Under the pieces are notes generated by a model. It ran no database searches. It had not been told where the DNA came from and saw only the letters and a program-made list of their open reading frames with translations. From Hybos culiciformis (lineage: Eukaryota > Arthropoda > Insecta > Diptera > Hybotidae): 64,000 nucleotides of DNA. Shown piece by piece: positions 1-11,585 of the stretch (position 1 is its first letter; every line of letters starts with the position of its first letter). Where the stretch lies: positions 86,570,930-86,634,929 of the forward strand of contig OZ023273.1 in NCBI GenBank assembly GCA_964007475.1. The letters run 5' to 3'. A program made the translations under genes and the position numbers.

Positions 1-182
1 AGAGAATCGAGAAAATTGTTGAGCAATACGAAACAATGGTCAAAATTGATTTTTTGGAAACGGTTGCTCTTAATATAAAGTTTTAACCTTTGTGTATTTG
101 TTTTTTTTGAATTTTTAACCTAAGAGTGTACCAAAATAATGAATTAAAATTGTTTAAGATACATATATGCGAATTAATTTAT

Positions 183-329
183 TTACGATGAATTGATTTA
201 CGATGAATTGATTTACGATGAATTGTTCTTACGATGAATTGATTTACGACGAATTGTTCTTACGATGAATTGTTTTACGATGAATTGCTTACGACGAATT
301 GATTTACGACGAATTGCTTACGACGAATT
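183..329. repeat. Short tandem repeat, core CGATGAATTG
   Basis: About ten imperfect 14-15 bp units of the form TTACGATGAATTGAT follow each other, with C/T variation inside the ACGAYGAATT core. The core also occurs in the foldback arms at 20939-21840 (GGCGATGAATTGCT), so this may be a lone arm of a related element. Reading frames through it are by-products of the repeat. Confidence 0.85.
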
Positions 330-888
330 GACCGGATCCCGTTTTTGTTGTGTTGAATTCTTTGTTCAATTTAGGCCTTTTCCAAAAGGATTTTATTCAA
401 AGAACTTCTTTTTAAAAGTTTCGTACAACTGTTTTTTTATTACCTACATTTCAAAAAAAAATTATAGTTCTAGAATGTACCGTTACCGAGGAAATTGCAA
501 AAAACCGTTTTTTCAAAAAAAATTCAGTTGCATTTTTCGGCCACTAGATGGCATTTGCGGGTACAATGACATATATATCCTGAGTCCCCATTGCCGAAAG
601 TACCCTTTGGTAATGACGTCATCGCGAAAGCTCACGCCCCCTATTCGGAAGTACAGCCGTTCGGGGGAGGCGGCAGCCGTCCCCCGTTCTCGAAATGCTT
701 TTTCCACATAAAATAGGTCAAATCGGATGAAATTGAAAGTTGGCCGTACAAAATGTATGCATAATGGAGGATCTCTACCGCTTCCCCATTCGCTTCTTTA
801 AAAAAGAAAATTGGCCGTTTTTGTGTTAAAGTTGATTCGTTTTAGAACGAAAGTGTGCATTTATGCACAGTTTCCGTATGCACAGTTT
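330..888. other. Unassigned non-coding stretch
   Basis: Somewhat less AT-rich than its surroundings, but I recognise no gene. The open frames crossing it on both strands have no family resemblance and no domain-like composition. Confidence 0.5.
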
Positions 889-1265
889 CATGTTGCCGAT
901 TGAAACCTCTTTTTTCGAAACTTAACCTTGGATATGCTAGCTAAGGCCTTTTCGCGTGTCCCTGTGTAATGATTAAAACCTCCTTTTTCGCAACTTAACC
1001 TATGGCTAAGCTAGCTGAGGCCTTCTTGCGTATCCTCATATTTCAAAAAAAAATTTTTTTTTCTAACATTATGGGGATTGGTCCCATTCAACTGGGACAT
1101 AAGCCCATACATTTTTTTTGGGTCATAATCGCACAAATTTTTTGGTGGTATTATGACCCAACGGAACGGGACATTTCCCCACAACTCATTTATGGGGTAT
1201 TGTCCCACTGAAATGAGTCATAATTCCATTATGGGGTGATGGGCTGTGGGCTTATGTCCTGTCAC
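889..1265. repeat. Composite repeat: about 80-bp tandem units plus a TGGGACATTTCCCC palindrome
   Basis: Two roughly 80-bp units (containing AAACCTCYTTTTTCG and TAACCTATGGCTA-like cores) are followed from about 1068 by a stretch rich in inverted copies of TGGGACAT, TTTCCCCAC and GGGCTTATGTCC. The same composite, with three units, lies at 56790-57213 and a partial copy of the palindromic half at 54706-54900. The GGGCTTATGTCCTGTCACC tip is shared by all three. Confidence 0.7.
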
Positions 1266-2476
1266 CGCATATATTATATATTTAAATTAAAATTTGAATT
1301 ATGTATAGTCCGAAGTTTATGCTAACTTGTTAAGCAAATCTACATATATATTATATATGTTTAATTTTAAATTTGGGAAAAGTCGGAATAGAAAATAACC
1401 ATGTAATATAGTTTTATTGCATTTCTTAGACAAATTTATGTATGTTGTATGCATTTATATGTATGTTTTATATAACGTTATACAATTTATTATTAAAATT
1501 TTATGAACATGACGATAAGACACTTTTGAATATTTGTACACAATATCAGAAAAAGTAATTTATTTCATAAATAAAAGTTAAAAATGACAGTAATGCATTG
1601 AAAAATCTAACTTCATATGTAAAATCTATGTATAAGAAAATTTTTATTTAGTACTGATTATTTGTACATATTTTCGATATTTTGAAAAGCATGTGAAGAA
1701 GAATAAAAAATAGTTGGAAATATGTTTCATTTTCCAACGAAAAATCCTTTATTTTTATTAATATTAAGATTTAATACCGCTTAATTAAAAAATTAATTAA
1801 AGAACTTAATTATTCTGTTATTATCATAATGATGTATACATAGCAGGGACGAATCTTTCATATATTGAACGTATTGAGTGCTTCCGTAGAAATTAGTTTA
1901 ATGTTTAACAAAAAAAAACATAGGTTAAAATTTAAATAATGCATTCAGAACGTGCATTCAATAGGAATTACCTGCCACTATTTATTTACAATACATATTT
2001 CTTTCTTTCATACCCTCTTTGCAAACAAAACAATAACAAATAAATATTTAGAAATTCTAAATAGCTCTAGAAAAATCGAAAATTTTTATCAATTTTTTTT
2101 TTTAATTAAAATATGATTATAATTATTATTGTTATTATAAATTATTGCATACGAAAATATTTCACCCGTATTTTGTTGATTTAATTTAATTTCAAAAATT
2201 AATTACACTTACAAAATAGATGAAAAAAAAATTTAATGCTTAATATTTTTCGGGAGAATCACTAATTATTTAATAAAATTAATTGAAATATTTTTTTAAT
2301 AAAAATATTCTGCATAAAAATATTCCACATCTATTTTGTGGGTGTATAATTAATTTTTGATATTAACAATTATGTACCTATACATTAACAAAACAGTGGT
2401 GAACTATTTTTTTTTTTTTTAATAATAATTAATAAAATATTTGAAATATTTTTAATTTATTAATTTATAATAATAT
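1266..2476. other. AT-rich non-coding DNA with one small inverted repeat
   Basis: No coding potential was seen. At about 2190-2363 the arms TTTCAAAAATTAATTA...ACAAAATAGATG and CATCTATTTTGT...TAATTAATTTTTGA form an imperfect inverted repeat of MITE size. The rest is low-complexity A/T. Confidence 0.5.
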
Positions 2477-2689
2477 AAAAAATAATTAAAAAACGAATTT
2501 TCAAAAAAACTGAGGACAAGCCGCATGAAAAAGTAGAAAATAACTTTTTCTTCACACACAGAGGTGGACTCAGATTTTTCAATCAAAAAATCTTAGTCTA
2601 CCTCTGTGTGTGAAGAAAAAGTTATTGTCTACTTTTTCATGCCGCCTGGCCTTAGTTTTTTTGAAAATTCGTTTTTTACTTATTTTTTA
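2477..2689. mobile_element. Palindromic MITE
   Basis: Two arms of about 95 bp pair almost perfectly, running from AAAAACGAATTTTCAAAA through TGAAAAAGTAGA and CTTCACACACAGAGGT to a short loop near 2580 and back. A single-arm copy of the same sequence lies at about 48418-48520, so it is a dispersed family. No clear target duplication was found. Confidence 0.75.
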
Positions 2690-3350
2690 TTTTCTGCCTT
2701 TTTCACGTTAACTAAATTGTTATTACAAATTTTCATCGATTTTTCATGCAAGTGTTCATGATTGTTGAAGATTTATCACTAATCATATCGATGAAAATTT
2801 TTACGATGATTTTCCCGCTTTTCCGGGTTTTCCATCGAGTTTTCCACAAAAGCAACTTTATGCAACTCATTTCGCTCTACAACTTTGTCTCAGGTTGCAA
2901 AACGCTCAAACGTTTCCTTGGTCGGAAAAACTCCGGAAAAGCGTTTTACATGAATTTTCCTCGATTTTTTCTGCAAGTATTCACCATTGTCGGAGAGAAA
3001 GTAAAGACGCCAGTTGATAATGAACTTAATCCTGCATAATTTAGAAAACTTTTTTAACGGAAAATTTTCCGGAAAATTTTTTCGGAAAAATCGGAAAAGT
3101 TTGCATTTTTCCTGAAACGAATTTATCACTAAACAAATTTGTATCAAATTTTCAAATGATTTTCCCGATTTCCGGGTTTTCCATGGAAATTTCAGGTTAA
3201 AATTTTGATAAATTCAATTGTCACTCGACATGAACCTGTCTGCCAAATTTCAGCTCGCTGTGATGACGTAAAGTGGGTCTACGGGAGTGTCGAAAATAGT
3301 AAAGAAATATATAAATAGACAAATTCCTGTACGAGTTAATAAGAATTGTG
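2690..3350. repeat. Interspersed repeat, second copy at 48121-48430 in opposite orientation
   Basis: The stretch is rich in variants of TTTTCCGGAAAA and TTTTCCCGATTTCCGGG. Its last third (CCGGGTTTTCCATGGAAATTT, then CACTTTACGTCATC-type and GACACTCYCGTAGACCCAC-type segments) reappears in reverse complement at 48121-48430, next to the same MITE arm as here. The pair is therefore one repeat family. No gene is supported. Confidence 0.65.
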
Positions 3351-4016
3351 TCTTCAAAAAATGATAAATCAATCGAAATTACGATTTTTTAGCTGATGAG
3401 TTCACAGAATTCGATATATAGAAGGCTTGTCTGAAAACATTTTTAAGTTCAGCATAAATTATGTTTTTGCATTTCAATATAAAAAAATAAGTTTTATAAA
3501 AACACAAACAGCTCATGGAAATATTGATAACAATAATTCGAATTGAAGAAAATTAATTCTATAGGAATATGTTTTACATATCATTATGTTTGTATTTGCT
3601 GCGGTATTAAGCATTTGTAATAAATACCTAAATGGTATATTTTAACCATTTTACGAATTTTAAAATAATACGATAAAAGTCATTCATTAATGCTTATTGG
3701 GAGAAATTATATGCAACATTGTGTATCGACAAGTTATTAAAATTTTTTTTTAACAATATTGCTGGAAAATAATTTTTATTATTTTTCTGGTGCAATATAA
3801 CATAAAAACACTCTGTATAAAGAAATTAATAACAAATTAATGATATTAATACTTAATATAAGAAAAAATTAATATGTATAAGAACTTTATGTACCTACAT
3901 AAATGCAACATGCTTTGAAAAAAAAAAAAAAACTTCTATCTATGCTTTTAAAAATTTTGTAGTAAAAGTTTTATCTTCTATAATCTACAGTGTAATAACA
4001 TGCTTTTTTAATTGAA
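3351..4016. other. AT-rich non-coding DNA
   Basis: No feature recognised. If the exon at 4124-4529 is real, this is the start of its first intron. Confidence 0.5.
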
Positions 4017-4123
4017 TCACAAGCTTTTTATTATATGAATATATATATTTTTTAATATAAAATAACTATAGTTACAGAACAACAATAATATTATTAATAT
4101 TATTATTAAATTTTGTGACAAAC

Positions 4124-4529
4124 CTGTGAAGGGGGATTCATCCAATAATAAAACATCACGTGCTGTGTCTGTATCAGCACTTTCTTGTCTTTTAAAAATT
4201 TTATCATATTCTTCCCCTAAATTCCATTCTAAATCAGCTGACAGTGGTGACGACAATTGAGGAGAGATTTCTTCATTTCTAATTTTTTCTTCTTCAACAT
4301 CATCATTTTTTTGTTTTGCTATTTTAATATTTTTTGATGATGATTCGAAATTATCAATTCCATGATGATGATGATGATCCTTAGATTTTTTATGACCAAA
4401 ACGACCAAAAACTTTTTCTCTTACCCGACTATTGCGACGACTTTTTCCAGTACTACCACTATTTGAAGCATCATTCACACCAGATCTATGTAATTTTTCA
4501 TCAGAATTATGAGAATGTGAATTACCCAT
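4124..4529 (-). CDS. Probable first coding exon of a host gene, N-myristoylation-like start
   Basis: The exon would encode about 135 residues and end in phase 1 at a good splice donor (ACAG|GTTTGT on the minus strand, junction at 4123/4124). The protein starts MGNSHSHN; glycine at position 2 with serine further on fits the N-myristoyltransferase consensus, suggesting membrane attachment if the start is right. It is hydrophilic, with a basic segment (residues about 28-55, RRNSR, KVFGRFGHKKSK), a run of five histidines and an acidic serine-rich part ending in DLEWNLGEEYDKIF and LLLDESPF. Complexity and codon use differ from the flanking repeats. I do not recognise the family. The reading frame beyond the donor turns hydrophobic and AT-driven, as intron does. 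The hAT nest at 4776-8524 lies within about 250 bp upstream, so it may sit in or near this gene's 5' region. Confidence 0.6.
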
Positions 4530-4837
4530 AATTTATTTTATTTATTTTTTTTTTTTGCAGGAAATGATTTAAAAATGTTTATACGTTTTTCAAATTTTCA
4601 TTTCATCAATATGACATAATTTTTTTTTTATTTTGCATTTTTTATTATTTCGATTTTTTTATTTTTTAAATATTTTTGACTTCACTTCACTTAATAAAAA
4701 AAATAAAATTTTTGAAATTTTAATAAAATTTTGATTTATTATTTATTTACAGGCCATAATTCACTAAGTATAAAGCATAGAGAGAAGTCGTTTAGACTCG
4801 CGCCGACTTAGTCGAGTTTCGAAGTGCTGCTTTCGAT

Positions 4838-7701
4838 TAGGCTTGCCAGGTGTACGTTATTTAAACGTACCGTACGTTATTTTGGCTTAAAAAATTAGAA
4901 TGTACGTTATATCCGAAATTTGTAAAAACGTACCCAAAGGTACGTTTTTTACTGATTAATTTTGAAGTCGAAACAAATGTTTTAAAAATTGTTGTAATTT
5001 AAGCCTAATGATGTAATAAATACGCGCAAAGCAAAACATGTATTACGAACACAGTTTTGTTTATACTGCTGGCTCGTTTATATTATGCTGCGTTTTTGTT
5101 TAAAGGGTAGAATTATCCATTTGATTATTTAAAGGGTGCTATCATGTTTAAACAAAAATTTTGTTTATTTATAAAATGCAATTCAAATAGAAGTATTATT
5201 TTTAGAATTTATTTTATAAGCTAAGTCAAAGGAAATTAAATATTTAAATTTTCAGATTTGTTATAATTTTTCCCTATTTAGCAATTTCCAGTTCAACTTT
5301 ATGAAAGCAACTTTTGTGTATACAAGTATTGTTTTTGAAGTATTTATAAAGATTTTAAAACTAAATCGGCTTTTAATTTTATTTAAGATATAACATGATG
5401 GAAAAAGAAATTAATATTGAAAACAGCGAGTACAACACGGAAGATGAAAATCAAAATATTAGTGGAAAATCCAAAATAAAAAGACGACGTCGTGTTAATC
5501 ATTTTAGCGATGAGTGGCCAAAGTCTTATCAATGGCTGGTCAGAGTAGCAGGAAAACCCAATGTTGCGAAATGCAATAACTGTTGCACAGAATTTAGCAT
5601 TGCCGTATCTGGAATTCGGGATGTAAAACAACACATGAATACAATAAAACATATAGCTAACTTAAAAGCAGCATCAAGTACCAATAACCTAACTTCATTT
5701 TTTCCAGCCTCGTCGTCAACAATAACTTCATTAGAGAAAAAAATTAGCGCTGCAGAGGCTACCTTTGTATATCACAGTGTTCAGCATTCTCATAGCTTCA
5801 ATTCATCAAATTGTACCAGTTCTTTATTGCATTCTTTGTTTCCAGATTCAAAAATAGCATCCAATTTCACTTGTGGTCGTACTAAATGTTCGAAAATTGT
5901 AACGAACGTATTAGCAAAAGAATCCCAAAATTATATTATTGCTAGTATAAAAAACAATAATCTTCCTTATACTATTGCTACAGACGCGTCTAACAAGGGT
6001 AATATAAAAATGTTTCCTCTAGTACTACGATATTTTTTGAAAGATGTTGGTGTCCAAACAAAAATTTTAAATTTTTTTGAGAGCTCAAGTGAAACATCAC
6101 AGCATATTGCTCGTTCTTTAATTAGTTATCTAAATAAAGCAAATTTAGATCCGAAAAGCATAATAAGCTATTGCGGGGATAATGCTAACGTCAATTTTGG
6201 TCGGCATCAAAGTGTTTTTACTGAGCTCAGAAAAGTAAATCCAGACATTATAGAAGTAGGATGTTTGTGCCATATGCTGTCAAACGCTGTTAAAAATGCT
6301 TCAAATTTACTTAAATTTGACTTAGAATGTATTATTGTTAAAATATATAATGAGTTCAGCTCTCATACCAAAAGGAAGCAGACACTAATGGAATTCTATG
6401 ATTTTTGCGATATCGAATACACAGAAATGTTACGGCATGTTCCGACAAGGTGGTTATCTCTTGTGCCAGCTATCGATCGCCTTTACAAAAATTTTGAGCC
6501 CATAAAATCATATTTTAATTCGAAATCCTCATCACCAGCTTTAGTGATAGATTTTTTAAATAATGAATTATCAGAAGCGTATTTAGGTTTGCTATCAAAT
6601 GTTGGGTCAGTTATTAAAAACGTAATATTAAAACTAGAAGGTGAAGGTCCTGTAGTAATAGAAGTATTTGACTTGCTTAAGAATTTAAGGAATTCGTTAA
6701 AAACGAAGCTACAGCAAAAATTTTATGGCACTATAGCACAACAGGCATTAGAAAAATGCAATAATGATACTGAAAAAAAATTATTTCTCAAAAGAGCTTC
6801 TGCATTTTTAGAACAAATGATTCAATACATTGAAAAAAGATTTGATTTCATTAATAATAAGTTCGAAGCTCTTAATGTTTTTAAATTGGTAGAAGTTCCT
6901 ACTTTTGAAGCTTTTTTAAATGTACTGAAGTTATTTCCTATTAAAAATATTGACGTAGACGGTTTATTTGAAGAGTACATAATACTTAAACAAATTATAC
7001 CAGATTTACAGAACTTAACATATGAAGAAAAATGGATAAAAATATTTAAAACATTTAATTCTCCAAATATGCTTATAATTATAGAATTTGTTTTTGCGTT
7101 ACCTCATTCCAACGCGATAAGTGAACCTATGTTTAGCTTAATGTTTCATGCTTGGAGATCTGATAGAAGTCGTCTCCTCATAAAAAATATAGAAGCTGAA
7201 ATCGTCGTGAAGCATAATTTTAAAATGAATTGCAAAGAGTTTTACAAATATGTCATTCAGAATGACGAATTATTAAAAAAAATTAAAGGGAATGAAAAAT
7301 ATAACTAATAATCAAATTATAATTAAGTGAAGTCCTTGTGATTTTTTTAAAGGCAGAATTTAAGTCCTTTTTAGGTGATAGAATTAATTGATTTTGTTAA
7401 AGGCAGAACTAAAGTCCTGGTTATTTATTTTTTAAATTATTATAGTAATAACCTAAATATTAATTAGTAAAATTGAAGTGATATAAGGCAGAATTATAGA
7501 CCTTGTGAATCTTGTGATTTATTTTTAACATTATTTTATTTTTTTAAATATATTTTATTATATAACATATTACATGTATCATTTGTTGATAATTTATAAA
7601 TAAAACAAAATATATAATATGTACCTATATTTTGATTTCTTTTTTATGGACTTCAATTTTTGTGGGTACGTTTTTTTAGAAATTTTTATCTGGCAAGCCT
7701 A
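4838..7701 (+). mobile_element. hAT transposon, apparently intact
   Basis: The ends are TAGGCTTGCCAG (4838-4849) and its exact reverse complement CTGGCAAGCCTA (7690-7701). They are flanked by a perfect 8-bp duplication CTTTCGAT at 4830-4837 and 7702-7709. Both the duplication length and the TAGGC tip fit hAT elements. The 2864-bp element carries one uninterrupted transposase frame. Just inside the ends are short GTACGTT/AACGTAC motifs in both orientations (4850-4945 and 7668-7677), plausible subterminal transposase sites. Perfect ends, perfect duplication and an open frame suggest a recent insertion. Confidence 0.92.
5395..7308 (+). CDS. hAT-family transposase (637 aa), BED-like zinc finger N-terminus
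   Basis: Cut-and-paste transposase of the element around it, expected to act in the nucleus on its terminal repeats. A basic segment (KIKRRRRVNHF, about residues 27-37) is a likely nuclear signal. A BED-type finger follows (CNNCC then HMNTIKH, about residues 61-90). The catalytic core shows TDASNKG (about 196-202), a CGDNANVNFG block (about 259-268), a CLCHMLSNA block and the HVPTRWLSL motif (about 346-354). The C-terminus has LPHSNAISEPMFSLM (about 568-582), the hAT dimerisation region. The frame is uninterrupted and opens with two adjacent methionines; either could be used. A related broken gene lies at 62579-64000. Assignment to hAT is supported by motif order, tips and target duplication; which hAT clade is not settled. 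Confidence 0.9.
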   Translation: MMEKEINIENSEYNTEDENQNISGKSKIKRRRRVNHFSDEWPKSYQWLVRVAGKPNVAKCNNCCTEFSIAVSGIRDVKQHMNTIKHIANLKAASSTNNLTSFFPASSSTITSLEKKISAAEATFVYHSVQHSHSFNSSNCTSSLLHSLFPDSKIASNFTCGRTKCSKIVTNVLAKESQNYIIASIKNNNLPYTIATDASNKGNIKMFPLVLRYFLKDVGVQTKILNFFESSSETSQHIARSLISYLNKANLDPKSIISYCGDNANVNFGRHQSVFTELRKVNPDIIEVGCLCHMLSNAVKNASNLLKFDLECIIVKIYNEFSSHTKRKQTLMEFYDFCDIEYTEMLRHVPTRWLSLVPAIDRLYKNFEPIKSYFNSKSSSPALVIDFLNNELSEAYLGLLSNVGSVIKNVILKLEGEGPVVIEVFDLLKNLRNSLKTKLQQKFYGTIAQQALEKCNNDTEKKLFLKRASAFLEQMIQYIEKRFDFINNKFEALNVFKLVEVPTFEAFLNVLKLFPIKNIDVDGLFEEYIILKQIIPDLQNLTYEEKWIKIFKTFNSPNMLIIIEFVFALPHSNAISEPMFSLMFHAWRSDRSRLLIKNIEAEIVVKHNFKMNCKEFYKYVIQNDELLKKIKGNEKYN

Positions 7702-7810
7702 CTTTCGATTCTTTTTTATCGAGTCAGGTCGACAAGTTACTGCTGAACTTTAATTCGACTTAGTCGACTAAAATTTTTATTTTTTTTGCTTGCAGAAAAA
7801 AAACCCTATT

Positions 7811-8234
7811 TTTATATTATTTCCGCCTATAATCGACCATTTATGAATGCAAAAAGCGTGCCGTAAATGACTGATTACAGTCGACTTTCATATTGGGGAA
7901 GAGTGCTGTAATTGGTCTATTACAATCGAGTTGTGTCATGGTGTAGTATTTTGTGTATTGCTTTTGTGATTAGAAAATAAATAATCTAAGTTGGTAACCC
8001 TGATTTTACAAAGAAAATTGATGAAATATTGAATAACAAGTGTCAATATCATCTGTTTGTTTTGTTTTGAATTGAGTGGCGCGTCCCGCGTGTTATTACC
8101 GTCGACTTTCATATGTAGCAGTCATATTCGAATCGGCTAATATTTCTTGTGTGACCGTTATTATTTGAAATTCATTATTTCAAATTGCTTTTTCTTTGCT
8201 TCAATGGTCTCTTATAGGCGGAAATAATATAAAG
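7811..8234. repeat. Small inverted-repeat element with about 30-bp ends
   Basis: The left end TTTATATTATTTCCGCCTAT and continuation into ATCGACCAT match the reverse complement of the right end with about two mismatches in 30 bp. It lies inside the outer hAT element. No unambiguous target duplication was seen, so the superfamily is open and it could be a subterminal palindrome of that element. Confidence 0.6.
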
Positions 8235-8524
8235 TAACATACATAACTCGAGTCTAAGGAGGTAATTGATGTCTCAGTGGACATTTTATTCAATTCGACT
8301 ACCGCCCTCGGACATTTTATTCAATTCGACTCAATTACCTCATTACGGCTCTAGTTAAGTAATATACTATTTATTTATTTTTTTTAGAAAAAAAATTATT
8401 TTACTGAAAAAAACGGATTTAGTCGACTAAGCTAAAACCGACATTTTTCGACTGAGTCGAGCCACTGCTGGATATTTTTACCGAAAACTGCTGCTGACCA
8501 AAAATCAAACGACTTCGCCCTCTG

Positions 8525-10964
8525 GTATAAAGTGATTACTTTTCTCAAAATCTTATTATTAAATTTTGTTTTTGACGGGACTGAGTGTTATACGGCGCTT
8601 ACATACATACTTACATCTAGGGATTTGAAGCTGATGGAACAATTCATATGACCGTTGTCAGATTGAACTCAAATTATCGCAAAAAAAAATTTCTGGGATT
8701 GCAGCTCAAAAAAATTTTCATGGATGAATTCAATAATTTCAATTAAATCTCTTTTGGGTTTTAAACTTTAATTGTTTCTGAAAGTCTATTATCTCGTTTG
8801 GGTTTTAAACTTTAATTGTTTCTGAAAGTCTATTATTAAAGTTTGTGTTTATGCAACGCAAAAATAGAGCAAAAAAAACAGTAAAATAGTATCATACATT
8901 TTTTTTTTAAATTTTTCCTTTAAAAATTTCTTTATAAGGACAATTGGGTTAGATAGATTGTAATGCAAAATATTAATTATTAATATTATCTATTGGCAAA
9001 GATTATTCGTCGCTTCGTAGACACAGTAGAAGTAGTGGCAAAAAGATCGCAGAACCAATCGTTTTGCACGACAAGTAATCGACAGGTACTCAGGTCAAAT
9101 TGTTTAAATATCAGCTATACTACTGGAAGACTAAGAAGAAATTATCTGATAATTTATTACGATAGCAGATTGAAAACTATTGCTTAAGATTTTCAAAGCG
9201 GTTGAGAAAGGGCTCATTATAAAATTATTTAATTTTCAACTATGTACTTTAAATTTATTTATTTATTTACATTTTACAAACCCTAAATATACTAAAGATC
9301 CTCCTTATTCTGGAATATTTTATCAAAAAAGGAAACTCAAAAATTAATAATTAGATATTTTACAATAATAAGATGAAAATAACAAAACCTTTTGAACATC
9401 TTTTTGAACCTTTTGAATGTCTAAAAACTTTTTTTTTTAAATTACGTTTTTTGATCTTTTGCTTTCATATAAATGCAGTGATATGTGAATATATCGTGCA
9501 CAAAAAATACCGTTCGAAAGCATCCATAGTTACAGAATGTTATTTTCGATAATTATTATTCAAAATGCAGACTTTTCCAAGAAGAATCCGTATGAACAGA
9601 TCATAGGCGGAAAAAGCAGATTTTTTTTATTAAGAGCATAATATAAGTTTTTTTTTTGGGTGAATAATAAACGATTATAATAAACTATAGAATATATAAT
9701 AAAGTATGTTTATTTCTAGATTATTCACCCCCAAAAAGGTGTTTTTTTTTATTTCGTCTCTTCGTTTTTTTATTTTTTATTATTTTAATTCATTAGTTTT
9801 TATTGCTTCCATAACTTTTTTTTTTTGCATCATGTTGTTGTTTCATTTTGATATAAAAAAAGAAGAAATTTTTTTTTATATATTATTAATATATTTACAT
9901 CGAAGTGTGATTTTTCTAACTTTTTATTATTATTTTCTTAGAACCGTATATAATATTTTATTTTTGTGGCTATAACAAATCAAATTTAATTGACATTTAG
10001 AATAATTATATTTGTTATTGTCAATTTATTCTGTTTTTTTTTTTCTTTTTTTTTCAGTTTGTAATCCATAGATAACTTTACAATAATATGATTATTTATT
10101 TATTTATCTATTTATTTATTTATCTATTTATTTATTATTCTTCTCTGTTTCTTCGTATTAATAATTTCTTATTTATTTTGAAATAAAAAAAAAATTAAAT
10201 ACAAATAAATTGTTTGCAAAATATTTTATTTATAAATTTTTATTTTTTTTGACTTTTCTTTGACATTTTTTATTATTTTGCAGGAAATTCGAATCTTTAT
10301 TTTATTTTTTTTAGGGGAAAATCGATTTCGATAAAAATTTTGCGCAGTGTTATGGAATGCGCGTAACAAAACCATACACAAACTGTTTTATATTGAGCTT
10401 CCGTGTGCAATAATAATAATAATGTTTTCTGTAAAATTTATTCAAAAATTTTGTGCATGGAAATTTTTTTTTAACAGCAACAAAAAAAATTTAAAAAGAG
10501 CTTTTAATGTTATCATCAAAATAATGGCCCTATCTTAATAATTTTTGATGTAGATTTTAAATAAAAAGCTATTTCGGTATTTTGAATAAAAAAAAAATGA
10601 ATGAAAAAATTATACATTTGATAAGAGAGTCAAATTCTATATTTTTGCATTTATTTGGCATTAAAAATCTGAGTGAAAAGTTTAACATGCACATAATTCC
10701 AAAAAAAAAACAAGAAAATTGATAAAAGTGATCAGATCATATGGTTTAAATTGAATGCTGATCTACATATATAATAACATAAATATATTATAACTAATAG
10801 TCTTCAAAACAGAAAGCCTGCTGTGACAAAACTAAATCTATTTACCACAAGGAACAGCTGACTAAATTTAAGTATTTTGCAATATAAGTACCAGAATACT
10901 GGTACTGCAAAAATACACCAATATTTATCTACAATGTACTGGTACTGCAAACAAATTTCAGTAC
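8525..10964. other. AT-rich non-coding DNA with simple repeats
   Basis: It contains a tandem duplication of about 47 bp (8748-8838, unit with GGGTTTTAAACTTTAATTG), a short hairpin with arms GGGTGAATAAT (about 9658) and ATTATTCACCC (about 9720), and a TTTA/TCTA microsatellite at about 10088-10136. Frames in this stretch are low-complexity and not believable as genes. Confidence 0.55.
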
Positions 10965-11585
10965 CAACATACTATACTATACGCCGTCTATTTACGACCA
11001 ACTAGGGTTTCTGAAAACTCGGGAAAATAAATTTCGTCGAATCCGAGTATTAAATTTCAAAATTCGTCGAACCCTTCGAATTCATTAAATTTTTATTAAA
11101 AGTAATTTTTTACTAAAGTAATAAGTTCTGTTTTAATATTTGATTCAATTAAGTATTTAATTACATATAATATTGAATAAAAAGTATTTATTTCTTTTGT
11201 CGTAAGCAATGAAATTTAAAAAATAACAACGAATTAAAAGATTTATCAGATAATTTCGACCTTATTTTGGTGCAAAAATTGGCAGCAACGGAAAAAGCTA
11301 TTTCAGAGTCCGTTGAAGTCGGTTTAATTGAACCTAGAGCGTTGAACAATTTTTCCAAATTTTCTGTTGCCAGTATTTTTATACACAGTAAATTACTGGT
11401 ACAATATTTTTACTGGTACAATATTTTTGAATTTTTGAATTTTTAGATTCGATAGATCAGGAACCGAACTTCGAATCCGAATCTTACGTTGAAGGTTCGG
11501 CGAATTCGAGTTCGAGTAGTTCGGTTTCAGAAACCCTACGACCAACATACTATACTATACGCCGTCTATTTACGACTGAAAAAAC
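10965..11585. repeat. Direct repeat of about 38 bp that was the target of a hAT MITE
   Basis: A unit containing ACTATACTATACGCCGTCTA and TTTACGACCAAC stands on both sides of the MITE at 11003-11538. It extends beyond the 8-bp target duplication, so the site was probably already a tandem pair before insertion. Confidence 0.7.
11003..11538. mobile_element. hAT-type MITE
   Basis: The ends TAGGGTTTCTGAAA (11003-11016) and TTTCAGAAACCCTA (11525-11538) are exact inverted repeats, flanked by a perfect 8-bp duplication CGACCAAC (10995-11002, 11539-11546). Inside are imperfect TTCGTCGAA/TTCGGCGAA inverted motifs and no open frame. It depends on a transposase made elsewhere. Confidence 0.9.

Larger units (their letters stand above)
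4776..8524. mobile_element. Outer non-autonomous hAT element, split by a nested hAT
   Basis: The ends are CATAGAGAGAAGTCGTTT and, reverse-complemented, CAGAGGGCGAAGTCGTTT, flanked by a perfect 8-bp duplication GTATAAAG at 4768-4775 and 8525-8532, as expected for hAT transposition. Subterminal inverted pieces rich in TTAGTCGA pair across the element. The nested hAT (4838-7701) and a further inverted repeat (7811-8234) account for most of the length; the original element would be under 1 kb and has no gene of its own. Confidence 0.8.

Noticed and set aside
265..711. 148-codon frame on the plus strand
   Set aside because: It begins in a tandem repeat and its translation has no domain, biased composition and an opposing frame; looks like chance.
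4545..4561. Splice acceptor-like T-rich run plus GCAG on the plus strand just before the host exon
   Set aside because: The exon is on the minus strand; similar T-run/GCAG strings occur by chance at about 7785 and 10270.
9706..9975. 89-codon hydrophobic frame
   Set aside because: Phe/Tyr/Ile-rich translation of a T-rich stretch; not a credible membrane protein gene.
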